Assembly: GCA_009783885.1 (NCBI GenBank)
Contig: WRCN01000009.1
Span: 1-64,000, forward strand
Length of the DNA: 64,000 nt
Source: Bacteroidales bacterium
GTDB taxonomy: Bacteria; Bacteroidota; Bacteroidia; Bacteroidales; P3
Direction: 5' to 3'
A model generated the notes under the pieces. It was not told the origin of the DNA. It searched no databases and was given only the letters and a program-made list of their open reading frames with translations. Position numbers and translations under genes: made by a program. Of the stretch, positions 28,876-36,134 are shown in pieces (the stretch's first letter is position 1; each line of letters opens with the position of its first letter).

Positions 28876-29949
28876 ATGAGAAAAACTTTCTTGATACTGC
28901 TGTTTTCAATCGTTTGCGGAACGTTGCTTGCACAGGATACAGACACTTTGGAAATAGAACCTGTTAAACAACCTTGGTGGATTAATGCAAGGCCTCAATT
29001 CAGAGGCACGGTGCGAGCAAAATACGAACATGATCTCAACAAAAACCTTTATCGCTTCAATATTCGCAATGCTCGCGTTATTGTGTCCGGCATTGCTAAT
29101 GATTGGATTAGTTATCAGATACAAGCCGATTTGAGCGATGAAGGCGCATTTAGAATTTTAGATGCAGATGTTCGGTTTCAAGCAACAAATAATCTGACAT
29201 TAAAAGTTGGACAAACATTCCTTCCATTTATTCAACCTCACCTGATTACACCAGGCGAGATGCTGTTTGCAAATAGAGCGTTGGTTAACAGATATATGAG
29301 TGGATCAGCGCGTGATATTGGCATAACTGCGAATTACCGTTTCCCTTTCTATATTCCAATAAACCTTTCAGGTGCTTTATTTAATGGTGCCGGAACTAAT
29401 AATCCGCGTTGGACGGAAACAAAAGATTTGGGGTATGCATTTCGGTTGATGTTTGGTTCAATGGATTGTTGTGGTCATGGCACTCAGTTTTCGCTAAAAA
29501 CCTACCAAGCCACAGATCGCGACCATATAAAAAACGAATTATATGCCATTGATTTTCGTTATCTCCGTAGATTTCTGACAATTGAAGGTGAATTATTGCG
29601 AGGTAATTATATCGGTATTTTTGATAATGCAGGAGATATTGAAAAACGAGAACGGATAGGTTGCTATTTGCAAGCAAGCCGGATTATTATGACTAAAAAA
29701 CAACGACTTAGCTACATTACTCCTGCCGCCCGTTGGGACATGATGGGTGGAGCAAACCGCACCGATTTTTCAGATGTAAACCGCTTAACTTTGGGATTGA
29801 ATTTTGGGTTTAGAGTCCTTCGGAAAACCGAATTGAAATTGAATTATGAAAAATACTGGGTAGAAAAAGGTAAGGCGCCTCTTTATTTCGGGGCAGATAA
29901 TTCCTTTTGGCACGATAAAATCACGCTCGAAATAGTATTGAATTTTTAA
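28876..29949 (+). CDS. OprP/OprO-type outer-membrane porin
   Basis: A 357-residue protein with a signal peptide (about 1-19, GTLLAQ) and a beta-barrel pattern of alternating residues. It matches the phosphate-selective porin O/P family: RGTVRAKYEHDLNKNLYRFNIRNARVIVSG near the start, GQTFLPF, then SGSARDIGITANYRFPF, and it ends in an aromatic residue (IVLNF), as outer-membrane barrels do. Its ATG immediately follows the TAA of the transketolase N-subunit gene, so the two are translationally coupled. Substrate unknown; many family members in this phylum are not phosphate-specific. Confidence 0.8.
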   Translation: MRKTFLILLFSIVCGTLLAQDTDTLEIEPVKQPWWINARPQFRGTVRAKYEHDLNKNLYRFNIRNARVIVSGIANDWISYQIQADLSDEGAFRILDADVRFQATNNLTLKVGQTFLPFIQPHLITPGEMLFANRALVNRYMSGSARDIGITANYRFPFYIPINLSGALFNGAGTNNPRWTETKDLGYAFRLMFGSMDCCGHGTQFSLKTYQATDRDHIKNELYAIDFRYLRRFLTIEGELLRGNYIGIFDNAGDIEKRERIGCYLQASRIIMTKKQRLSYITPAARWDMMGGANRTDFSDVNRLTLGLNFGFRVLRKTELKLNYEKYWVEKGKAPLYFGADNSFWHDKITLEIVLNF

Positions 29950-29962
29950 TAAAAAAAATAAT

Positions 29963-30916
29963 ATGACAAAATACACATTTACAGAAAAAAAAGACACCCG
30001 CTCGGGCTATGGCGCCGGACTTTTGGAAGCTGCCAAACGCAATCCCAACGTGGTTGGACTCACCGCAGACCTCAAAGGTTCTGTAAAAATGGACGCTTTT
30101 GCCAAAGAATTTCCCAAACGCTTCGTTCAAGTTGGAATCGCCGAGGCCAACATGATAGGCATCGCTGCAGGTATGACCATTGGCGGGAAAATTCCGTTTG
30201 CAAGCACATTTGCTAATTTTGCAACATCAAGGGTATATGACCAAATTCGTCAATCTGTTGCCTATTCCACAAAAAATGTAAAGATTGCAGCCACTCACGC
30301 CGGACTCACTGTTGGTGAAGATGGTGCAACCCACCAAATTTTGGAAGATATCGGCATGATGAAAATGTTGCCGGGAATGACGGTTGTTGTACCTTGTGAT
30401 TACAACCAAGCCTATTTGGCGACGTTGGCAGCAGCCGAGCATTATGGCCCAATGTATTTGCGCTATGGACGTCCAACCGTACCGAATTTCACGTCTCTTG
30501 ACGAAAAATTCGAAATCGGAAAAGGCATTTTGCTCCAAGAAGGCAAGGATGTAACGATTATTGCAACAGGCCATTTAGTTTGGACAGCCTTGCAAGCCGC
30601 TGAACAACTAAAAGAAAAAGGTATTTCTGCCGAAGTCATTAACATTCACACGATAAAACCATTAGATACCCAACTTATTTTGGCATCGGCTTTGAAAACC
30701 GGATGCGTGGTAACTGTAGAGGAGCATAATATTATAGGCGGTTTAGGCGATAGCGTAGCACACGTTTTGAGTCGAAGCATACCAACCCCGATCGAAATGC
30801 TCGGTGTAAACGATGTTTTCGGTGAAAGCGGAACACCGCAACAATTATTAGATAAACATCATCTTAACGAAGAAGGAATTGTTGCCTCTGTGCAAACGGT
30901 GTTGAATAGAAAATAG
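29963..30916 (+). CDS. Transketolase, C-terminal subunit
   Basis: The 317-residue partner of the protein at 28030. It has the pyrimidine-binding domain with the catalytic Glu region QVGIAEANMIGIAAG, then ATHAGLTVGEDGATHQ, YLRYGRP, and the C-terminal transketolase domain (VINIHTIKPLDTQLI, VVTVEEHNIIGGLG). The start ATG at 29963 is 13 bases after the porin stop. Together the two subunits equal one full transketolase of about 600 residues. A dehydrogenase E1 or DXP synthase is less likely because of the split layout and these motifs. Confidence 0.92.
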   Translation: MTKYTFTEKKDTRSGYGAGLLEAAKRNPNVVGLTADLKGSVKMDAFAKEFPKRFVQVGIAEANMIGIAAGMTIGGKIPFASTFANFATSRVYDQIRQSVAYSTKNVKIAATHAGLTVGEDGATHQILEDIGMMKMLPGMTVVVPCDYNQAYLATLAAAEHYGPMYLRYGRPTVPNFTSLDEKFEIGKGILLQEGKDVTIIATGHLVWTALQAAEQLKEKGISAEVINIHTIKPLDTQLILASALKTGCVVTVEEHNIIGGLGDSVAHVLSRSIPTPIEMLGVNDVFGESGTPQQLLDKHHLNEEGIVASVQTVLNRK

Positions 30917-30969
30917 GAGTTAACCATAGTAGAGGACACAGCGGAGCTGTTACTTTTCAACGGTCGTAG

Positions 30970-31056
30970 GTTGGTGATTATACGCCAATAGATCTTTCTT
31001 CGCAACTGAGAGGTGTGTATCCTCACAAAACTCGTTTGCTACTTGGAAAATCATAA
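30970..31056 (+). pseudogene. Possible gene remnant, C-terminal fragment
   Basis: An open stretch of 28 codons without a start reads GDYTPIDLSSQLRG and then VYPHKTRLLLGKS before TAA. It looks like the tail of a lost protein at the left edge of the accessory island. The rest of 30917-31110 shows no promoter or structure I can name. Confidence 0.25.
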
Positions 31057-31110
31057 AAGAATAAACTTAAAAATTAAACCCAAACCAAAATTTATTAAAG
31101 AACTAAGCGC

Positions 31111-33645
31111 ATGAAACATTTTTTTACAAAATTTTTATTCTTTGTTATAATTTTATTGGCATATCGTGCGGAAGCACACCACCACGGGCATGGCCACTCG
31201 CAGACCGACACCCTTGTTCGTGGCACCCGTTCTCGCCCAAATGGCGAACGTTCACTCAGAGGATCTATGGTTTTATCCTCTGAAAAACACCTTAAAATAA
31301 AGGGTTTTGGAGATTATGAGCAAGATAGTGTCGGCGAAGACACCGACATAAAAGTGGTTTTGCAAGTAACCGAAGGTGGAACATTATTTATAGGCAGTGA
31401 GGCAGATTCTATTCCCGGCGAATTTCGCATTACGGACAACACGCTTTTGATTATTGAGGCTGGTGCTCGTTTGCAAATAGAAGAAGGTTCTTCGCTCATT
31501 GTAGAAAGTGGTGGTGGTATTATTATTAAAGAAGGTGCAGATCTTTCAGTTTTGGGAGAAGAGGCTATAATCCTAAAGCCCGATGCTCAGGCCTGTATAC
31601 CACTGATAGATTCTATGATAGTAGTTATCCCTCCTAAAGGTCAAGGTGATATTATACCAATTGACGATTGCAAGCCGATTGACGACCCTTTAGATCCTCC
31701 AATTACCGATCCGAGAGACTCGATCACCGGTCCTATCGATCCACCTTGGGACCCGACAGATCCTGGGAATTGGCCGTCGATTATTGATTCAACCTATACA
31801 AACAACTTACAAGGCATGGTCAGCACCACGCCTTCAGGTGCTTTGGTGTATCAGATTCCGATTGTAGTCCCTGTTGGAACTGCCGGTATGCAACCGCAGT
31901 TGTCAATTGTTTACAACAGCCAAAACAATGCTTCGGGCATATTGGGAGCCGGATTTGGACTTGCAGGGTTATCTTCAATTAGTCGTGTGGGTAAGAATTT
32001 TTATCACGATAACGAGCGAACGGGCGTAACATTGACAATGAATGATCAGTTTGCTTTGGATGGCCAGCGTTTGATTCGTACAGCAGGTAGTGGCCCAATT
32101 GGCTCTGATGGTAACATTTTTGACACAGAGATAACAAGTTTTGTAGATATACAGGCTTATGGGAGCAGCTCTCATGAAGGACCACAACGGTTTCAGGTTC
32201 GAACCAAAGACGGTAGTACCCTTGAATACGGCGATTCGCTCTATAGTCGTTCGGAATTTTCAAGACAAACTCATAAGATTGCTAATGAATGGCATATCCG
32301 AGCTCAATCCGATCCTAACGGTAACTATATTATCTATGAGTACAACAAAACAGGCGAATATGTTTACATCAAAAGGATTCGCTACACGGGAAATGATCAA
32401 GCCGGATTACAACCTTACAATGAAATCGAATTCAAGTACACAAACAAATCTGTTCAAAGAAAATTGTTTGTTGCCGGTTTTGAAATCATCGAAGAGAAAC
32501 TGTTAGAGGCTATCATTTGTTATTCAAACAATGAAGTTGTAAAGCGATATGCATTTGAATATACAGCGGACAAGAAGCAGTTGCTTTATATGCGGGAACT
32601 TGATCCAAGTGGTCGGATTTTAGGAGAGCTGAAATTTGAATGGAAAAAAAATACATCTGCATACAATTTTGAGAATGCACAACAATGGACACCGGAATTT
32701 GGTAGTGGTTGGACATATAATAATCATCTTCGAATGTTGGCAGATGTGACTGGCAATGGTAAAGCCGATGTCGTCGGGTTTGGAAATAATCATGTTTGCG
32801 TTGGGAAATCATTGGGTATAAAATTTTCGAATTCTGAACCTCCTTGGTACCATGGATACACTGTGAACACAGGAGGCTGGCACGTAGAAGACCATCCGCG
32901 CTATATTGTGGATGTAAATGGAGATGGACTCGCAGATATAGTTGGGTTTAGTAGCAGCAATGGGGTAGAAGTCAGTTTATCCAATGGGGTTAATGGATTT
33001 TCTCCAACGGAAGTTTGGTCATCGGATTTTAAATCTACAACAGGTAGTGCCAAGACCTATCCTCGGTATTTAGCAGATTTTAATGGAGATGGTTTATTGG
33101 ATATTATTGCCTTCAAGTCAGACTCAGTACTGGTTGCGCTAAACACAGGGTCAGGTTTCAGCAACTATTTCTCCATTCCTTCTTCAGGATATAATTTTAG
33201 TAATGACGGCGATATTGCTCTTGTTGGAGATATAACCGGTGATGGTAGAGCTGATGTAATACTATTAAGGCGTAATGCATCTACACCATCAACGAAATAC
33301 TATGATGTTTCTTATGCTATATCGAAAGGCATTTTTTTTGAAGAGTTGTGCCCAAACTATAGCTATAGTGGTAAATTTTTTGCTCGGCCTTTTATTCCAG
33401 CTCCCAATGGTAGCATGACTCAATTCGTATATGAGTTTGAAATTCCAAACGATTGCCATTTCAACTGCTTCTTGCAAGATGTAAATGGCGATGGAATGGC
33501 AGATTTAATTTTCACTGGAAGAAACGGCTTATATGTCGCTCTTGCGAAAGGAAGAGACAATTATAGTTATGGCGGTTGGTGTGTAGGTAGAGAGTTCTTA
33601 TATCCCGTGAAATGGACAGACCACTATGGCAGGAAAAACTGTTAA
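31111..33645 (+). CDS. SpvB/FG-GAP secreted protein, truncated Rhs/Tc-type carrier
   Basis: An 844-residue protein with a signal peptide (about 1-22) and a His/Gly-rich HHHGHGH stretch. A short beta-repeat region follows (about 95-165, e.g. LLIIEAGARLQIEEGSSLIV), then a Pro/Asp-rich linker (about 190-225). The SpvB-type domain starts near 235 (STTPSGALVYQIPIVVPVG, QPQLSIVYNSQNN, GAGFGLAGLSSISRVGK). From about 545 there are FG-GAP/VCBS repeats (DVNGDGLADIVGFS, DFNGDGLLDIIAF, DITGDGRADVILL, DVNGDGMADLIF). Intact relatives continue for a thousand or more residues into Rhs repeats and a toxin tip; none follows here. The frame closes at 33645, while an adjacent frame continues to 33769, suggesting a one-base frameshift near 33631-33640. 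Confidence 0.8.
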   Translation: MKHFFTKFLFFVIILLAYRAEAHHHGHGHSQTDTLVRGTRSRPNGERSLRGSMVLSSEKHLKIKGFGDYEQDSVGEDTDIKVVLQVTEGGTLFIGSEADSIPGEFRITDNTLLIIEAGARLQIEEGSSLIVESGGGIIIKEGADLSVLGEEAIILKPDAQACIPLIDSMIVVIPPKGQGDIIPIDDCKPIDDPLDPPITDPRDSITGPIDPPWDPTDPGNWPSIIDSTYTNNLQGMVSTTPSGALVYQIPIVVPVGTAGMQPQLSIVYNSQNNASGILGAGFGLAGLSSISRVGKNFYHDNERTGVTLTMNDQFALDGQRLIRTAGSGPIGSDGNIFDTEITSFVDIQAYGSSSHEGPQRFQVRTKDGSTLEYGDSLYSRSEFSRQTHKIANEWHIRAQSDPNGNYIIYEYNKTGEYVYIKRIRYTGNDQAGLQPYNEIEFKYTNKSVQRKLFVAGFEIIEEKLLEAIICYSNNEVVKRYAFEYTADKKQLLYMRELDPSGRILGELKFEWKKNTSAYNFENAQQWTPEFGSGWTYNNHLRMLADVTGNGKADVVGFGNNHVCVGKSLGIKFSNSEPPWYHGYTVNTGGWHVEDHPRYIVDVNGDGLADIVGFSSSNGVEVSLSNGVNGFSPTEVWSSDFKSTTGSAKTYPRYLADFNGDGLLDIIAFKSDSVLVALNTGSGFSNYFSIPSSGYNFSNDGDIALVGDITGDGRADVILLRRNASTPSTKYYDVSYAISKGIFFEELCPNYSYSGKFFARPFIPAPNGSMTQFVYEFEIPNDCHFNCFLQDVNGDGMADLIFTGRNGLYVALAKGRDNYSYGGWCVGREFLYPVKWTDHYGRKNC

Positions 33646-33769
33646 GTATGTTCCTAACAAGAGATTAGATATAATTGCTATTGACCCATTTGATGGCAAA
33701 AGAGTAAGAATTAGAAATTTTGATTCTAATTTAGGTACAAATTGGAGGTTTTGGTTTATTCGTAAATGA
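33626..33769 (+). pseudogene. Out-of-frame C-terminal tail of the SpvB protein
   Basis: A 47-codon frame, offset by one base from the SpvB gene and overlapping its last 20 bases. It encodes a hydrophilic beta-type tail (VKYVPNKRLDIIAIDPFDG, ending WRFWFIRK). Its TGA overlaps the ATG at 33766 as ATGA, the usual sign of a coupled downstream gene. I infer that it was the true C-terminus before a frameshift in the A-rich stretch at 33631-33640. A sequencing error or programmed slippage would look the same. Confidence 0.45.
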
Positions 33770-33777
33770 TTTTGACT

Positions 33778-34482
33778 ATGAAACGAACTTTTTTATTCAT
33801 TATTTCCGTGTTTTTTTCTTTGATTGCAATGGCTCAATTCGAGGGAAAAGTATTTAGAGGCAAACAAGGAAGAATAATTTACTTTACAAACAGTAGTAAT
33901 TTTAATACAGAGCACCGATTTTTTTTGGATCCAATAGTTGGTTCCGGCTCATACCGAATAGAGAAAAATCGTTTAATAGCCACATTCGCACCTTACCAGA
34001 ACAAAGACACATCATCTTTTCAAATAAAGAAAAGCATATCAAGCAATACAACTGATATTTATATAGAATGTGTTTATAAATCTGACTGTGGCAGAGAATC
34101 TTCTTGTGAACTTGCAAATTGGTGGATTGCCACATCGGATAGTGTATTAAAACAAATGCGCCCCTTTGGCATTGAAAATAATTTAACGTTATCTGATTTA
34201 TCAATACCACAAGACGCAAGACTTTATTTTGGAGGTATCCAGATTTCTAATTTGAGTATTCCATTGTATCCCAACACAAAAACTCATTACTTAGTTACTT
34301 TAAAAAGAAGGGTCAAATATCTCGAAGAAGGCGAAATGATATTTAAAATAAGAGAAAAAAAAGGAAAAACATATCTAAGGTTAATAAACGGGAAAAAACT
34401 TGTTGGGTACAAAACGATGGATTTTATTTTATACGACAGTCCTTATCCCGTTGGCGCGGACGTGGACGTCCCGCGCCAATGA
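33778..34482 (+). CDS. Secreted protein of unknown function, putative immunity protein
   Basis: A 234-residue protein from the ATG at 33778, which starts a signal peptide MKRTFLFIISVFFSLIAMAQ. An in-frame ATG at 33766 overlaps the upstream tail. I recognise no family; the mature part is mixed alpha/beta with Lys-rich strands. The C-terminus (about 229-234) is encoded by a GC-rich palindromic repeat and reads ADVDVPRQ, so the native end may have been replaced. The position directly after a carrier C-terminus, with ATGA overlap, suggests a periplasmic immunity protein. That is an inference. Confidence 0.5.
   Translation: MKRTFLFIISVFFSLIAMAQFEGKVFRGKQGRIIYFTNSSNFNTEHRFFLDPIVGSGSYRIEKNRLIATFAPYQNKDTSSFQIKKSISSNTTDIYIECVYKSDCGRESSCELANWWIATSDSVLKQMRPFGIENNLTLSDLSIPQDARLYFGGIQISNLSIPLYPNTKTHYLVTLKRRVKYLEEGEMIFKIREKKGKTYLRLINGKKLVGYKTMDFILYDSPYPVGADVDVPRQ
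34453..34477. repeat. GC-rich palindromic repeat, copy 1
   Basis: GGCGCGGACGT, then GG, then ACGTCCCGCGCC: an inverted repeat with one extra C relative to copy 2. It encodes the last residues of the upstream gene and leads straight to its stop codon. Its GC content is far above its surroundings. Confidence 0.75.
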
Positions 34483-34519
34483 ATAAAAAAATTAGTTGTT
34501 TTGTTTCAATTATTTTTCG

Positions 34520-34527
34520 TAAATTTG
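34520..34527 (+). promoter_or_regulatory. Possible -7 box inside the island
   Basis: TAAATTTG fits TAnnTTTG; a TTG at 34496-34498 lies 21 bases upstream. It could start transcripts for 34731-36116. Confidence 0.35.
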
Positions 34528-34581
34528 CAAATCGAAAAAACAGATTTGACAACACATGGAATATATGCAAAGATTAATGTC

Positions 34582-34605
34582 GGCACGGACGTGGACGTCC
34601 GCGCC
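34582..34605. repeat. GC-rich palindromic repeat, copy 2
   Basis: GGCACGGACGT, GG, ACGTCCGCGCC: arms of 11 bp with one mismatch (A for G). It is nearly identical to 34453-34477, 105 bases away, and is read in frame as TDVDVRA. Confidence 0.75.
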
Positions 34606-34730
34606 AGCGGGGCATTAAATAAGACTCACATTATTGATGGCTCTAATGTTTTTTATGTAAATCCTGTATGGCATCGACCAGGTATTGTTAGAGGAAAATT
34701 TTGGTACACGATTCCTTGGAGGTTTGGGCC

Positions 34731-35201
34731 ATGAAAAACCTTATAACAGCATTTTTCATTGCCAATTTTGTGCTTTTTTCCAATTGCGGAACTGTTTCAT
34801 ATTCCCAAAAGCAAAAGGACATGAATGTATTATTTGATTGCAAGGTTGAGAATCAGGAAATATGGCTACGATTTACAAATATTAGTAGCGATACGATTGC
34901 TCTTTTTTCTCCCTGTAAAACAAACACATTTATCTACATAAGTAATATAGATGGTATTGAATTAATGCCACAAAGAATGTTCAGAAGAGCTTTCAACGCA
35001 AAAATTTTTTACTTAGGAAATAGCGATTACAAAGATTTTTTAGCTCCGTATAATCTTGGTGAGTTATTTGAATTAGAGAATGATCAGATATATAAAATAA
35101 GAGTGGAGTATTATATTTATGAAAAGGGGAAATCAAGCAAAAAATTCAAAGCATTTGTGAATTTATATGGAAAAAATAGAAATACCTGCCGATGGCGGTG
35201 A
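34731..35201 (+). CDS. Lipoprotein, putative immunity protein
   Basis: A 156-residue lipoprotein. ATG at 34731 overlaps the upstream TGA (ATGA) and starts a lipoprotein signal MKNLITAFFIANFVLFSNC with Cys19. The mature part is a small beta-rich domain (IWLRFTNISSDTIALFSPC; IYKIRVEYYIYEKGKSSKKF). The last residues (KNRNTCRWR) run into the start of the next gene with a 35-base overlap, as if the natural end had been joined to foreign sequence. Unknown family. An envelope location after a toxin-like fragment suggests immunity. Confidence 0.55.
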   Translation: MKNLITAFFIANFVLFSNCGTVSYSQKQKDMNVLFDCKVENQEIWLRFTNISSDTIALFSPCKTNTFIYISNIDGIELMPQRMFRRAFNAKIFYLGNSDYKDFLAPYNLGELFELENDQIYKIRVEYYIYEKGKSSKKFKAFVNLYGKNRNTCRWR

Positions 35202-35595
35202 TAGATACCGAACTGCGGCTGCAAGAATACAGTGGCGCGAGTTTTCAGCAGGCGTAAATTTATTCACAGGGGATCCGGGATTAAGGTCTGAAGACAGGAG
35301 AGTTGTCAATGGAACTTATGTAGAGAATAGGCTTGGAGATGACCCCAACAAATATCGTGCGGGAATAGCGTATATCAGTTACGGTAATTATCGTATTGGT
35401 AGAGATTCGGAAAAAATCAGACATTGGGCACAGAATAGATTTGCACATGATTTTTTAACGGGTAGCTTGCCTAATTTTCTACTTGGTTGGCTACCTAATT
35501 TTCGGGCCATCCCAAGCCCACATTTTGAAGTCCTTGGTCTCAAGCCTTCTGGCTACTTTTCAGTTGGTAGAAGAAATCCCTATACATTATGGTAA
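35167..35595 (+). CDS. Orphan toxin tip, type 23 polymorphic-toxin-like
   Basis: A 142-residue protein without a signal peptide. From about residue 25 it follows the pattern I recall for Bacterial toxin 23 (Ntox23) tips that end Rhs-type proteins of Bacteroidota: FSAGVNLFTGDPGLRSEDR, YRAGIAYISYGNYRIGRDSE, then IRHWAQNRFAHDFLTG, PHFEVL and a final NPYTLW. Ntox23 is a predicted RNase. A database search is needed to confirm this. The ATG at 35167 lies inside the 3' end of the preceding lipoprotein gene, and the first 20 residues look like a junction. The stop overlaps the start of the next lipoprotein gene. Confidence 0.55.
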   Translation: MEKIEIPADGGDRYRTAAARIQWREFSAGVNLFTGDPGLRSEDRRVVNGTYVENRLGDDPNKYRAGIAYISYGNYRIGRDSEKIRHWAQNRFAHDFLTGSLPNFLLGWLPNFRAIPSPHFEVLGLKPSGYFSVGRRNPYTLW

Positions 35596-35605
35596 CGAAA
35601 AATAG
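35589..35605 (+). repeat. 17-bp direct repeat, copy 1
   Basis: ATGGTAACGAAAAATAG. It holds the TGG TAA that ends the toxin-like gene and the ATG that starts the next lipoprotein. It is repeated exactly at 36117-36133. Confidence 0.85.
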
Positions 35606-36116
35606 ATACAACAACCCAGTCACGGTGTTGCTGATTTTTGCCGTATTTTGCACCTGCTGTGCCGATAAATTACGATTAGCCAAAACACCCTTTACAGGAA
35701 ATCAATTGAGAATTGATGGGTATTATTATCATCAATATACAGGAGCAGATGGAGTTGAATACATGAGTGTTCTATTTTTATATGAAAATGGAATTTTGCA
35801 TTATGGGGGAGCTTTTCCAAAAAATAAATTGTCTGAGATAGAACAGAATTATTCAACTGAAGAATGGATAAATATTGTACGAAAACTCAAATATTATTGG
35901 GGTGTGTTTCTTGTTACAGGAAATACCATAAAATATAAAAGATGGTATCCATCAGAACCACCCCTTAGAGCTTCTATTCGAGAAGGTGTCATTCTCAACG
36001 ATACAACATTTCGGATAACCAAGGTTTATGATTCAGATTTAAGGCGGGAGGATAGACTTTATCGTTTCAAAGCGTTTTCGCCTAAGCCTGATAGTACAAA
36101 TAATTTTGTCAAATAA
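35589..36116 (+). CDS. Lipoprotein, putative immunity protein for the toxin tip
   Basis: A 175-residue protein starting at 35589, seven bases before the end of the toxin-like gene. The N-terminus MVTKNRYNNPVTVLLIFAVFC leads into TCCADKL with a likely lipidated Cys. The mature part contains QLRIDGYYYHQYTGADG and a stretch YMSVLFLYENGILHYGGAF, followed by basic and acidic strands. No family recognised. The overlap with a toxin-like gene and the envelope signal suggest that it protects the producer. The first five codons belong to the 17-bp repeat. Confidence 0.5.
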   Translation: MVTKNRYNNPVTVLLIFAVFCTCCADKLRLAKTPFTGNQLRIDGYYYHQYTGADGVEYMSVLFLYENGILHYGGAFPKNKLSEIEQNYSTEEWINIVRKLKYYWGVFLVTGNTIKYKRWYPSEPPLRASIREGVILNDTTFRITKVYDSDLRREDRLYRFKAFSPKPDSTNNFVK

Positions 36117-36133
36117 ATGGTAACGAAAAATAG
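36117..36133 (+). repeat. 17-bp direct repeat, copy 2
   Basis: Exact copy of 35589-35605, starting at the base after the TAA of the lipoprotein gene and just before the real start of the next one. Confidence 0.85.
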
Positions 36134-36134
36134 T

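Larger units (their letters stand above)
34501..34734 (+). pseudogene. Degenerate C-terminal fragment upstream of a lipoprotein gene
   Basis: An open frame of 77 codons without a convincing start. Its latter part reads SGALNKTHIIDGSNVFYVNP, then VWHRPGIVRGKFWYTIPWRF, and stops in an ATGA overlap with the lipoprotein gene at 34731. The middle is formed by GC-rich repeat copy 2 (TDVDVRASG). I read it as the remnant of a toxin tip or other C-terminal domain whose cognate lipoprotein follows. A TAAATTTG box (34520-34527) inside it may drive the downstream genes. Family not recognised. Confidence 0.4.

Noticed and set aside
31661-31800. Asp/Pro-rich stretch as a CRISPR or tandem repeat array
   Set aside because: It is a coding low-complexity linker without regular repeat-spacer structure; no CRISPR array or cas gene was seen in the window.
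33626-33645. Programmed ribosomal frameshift in the SpvB gene
   Set aside because: Only a short A-run and no clear slippery heptamer or downstream structure; a mutation or sequence error is simpler, so it is kept only as a possibility.
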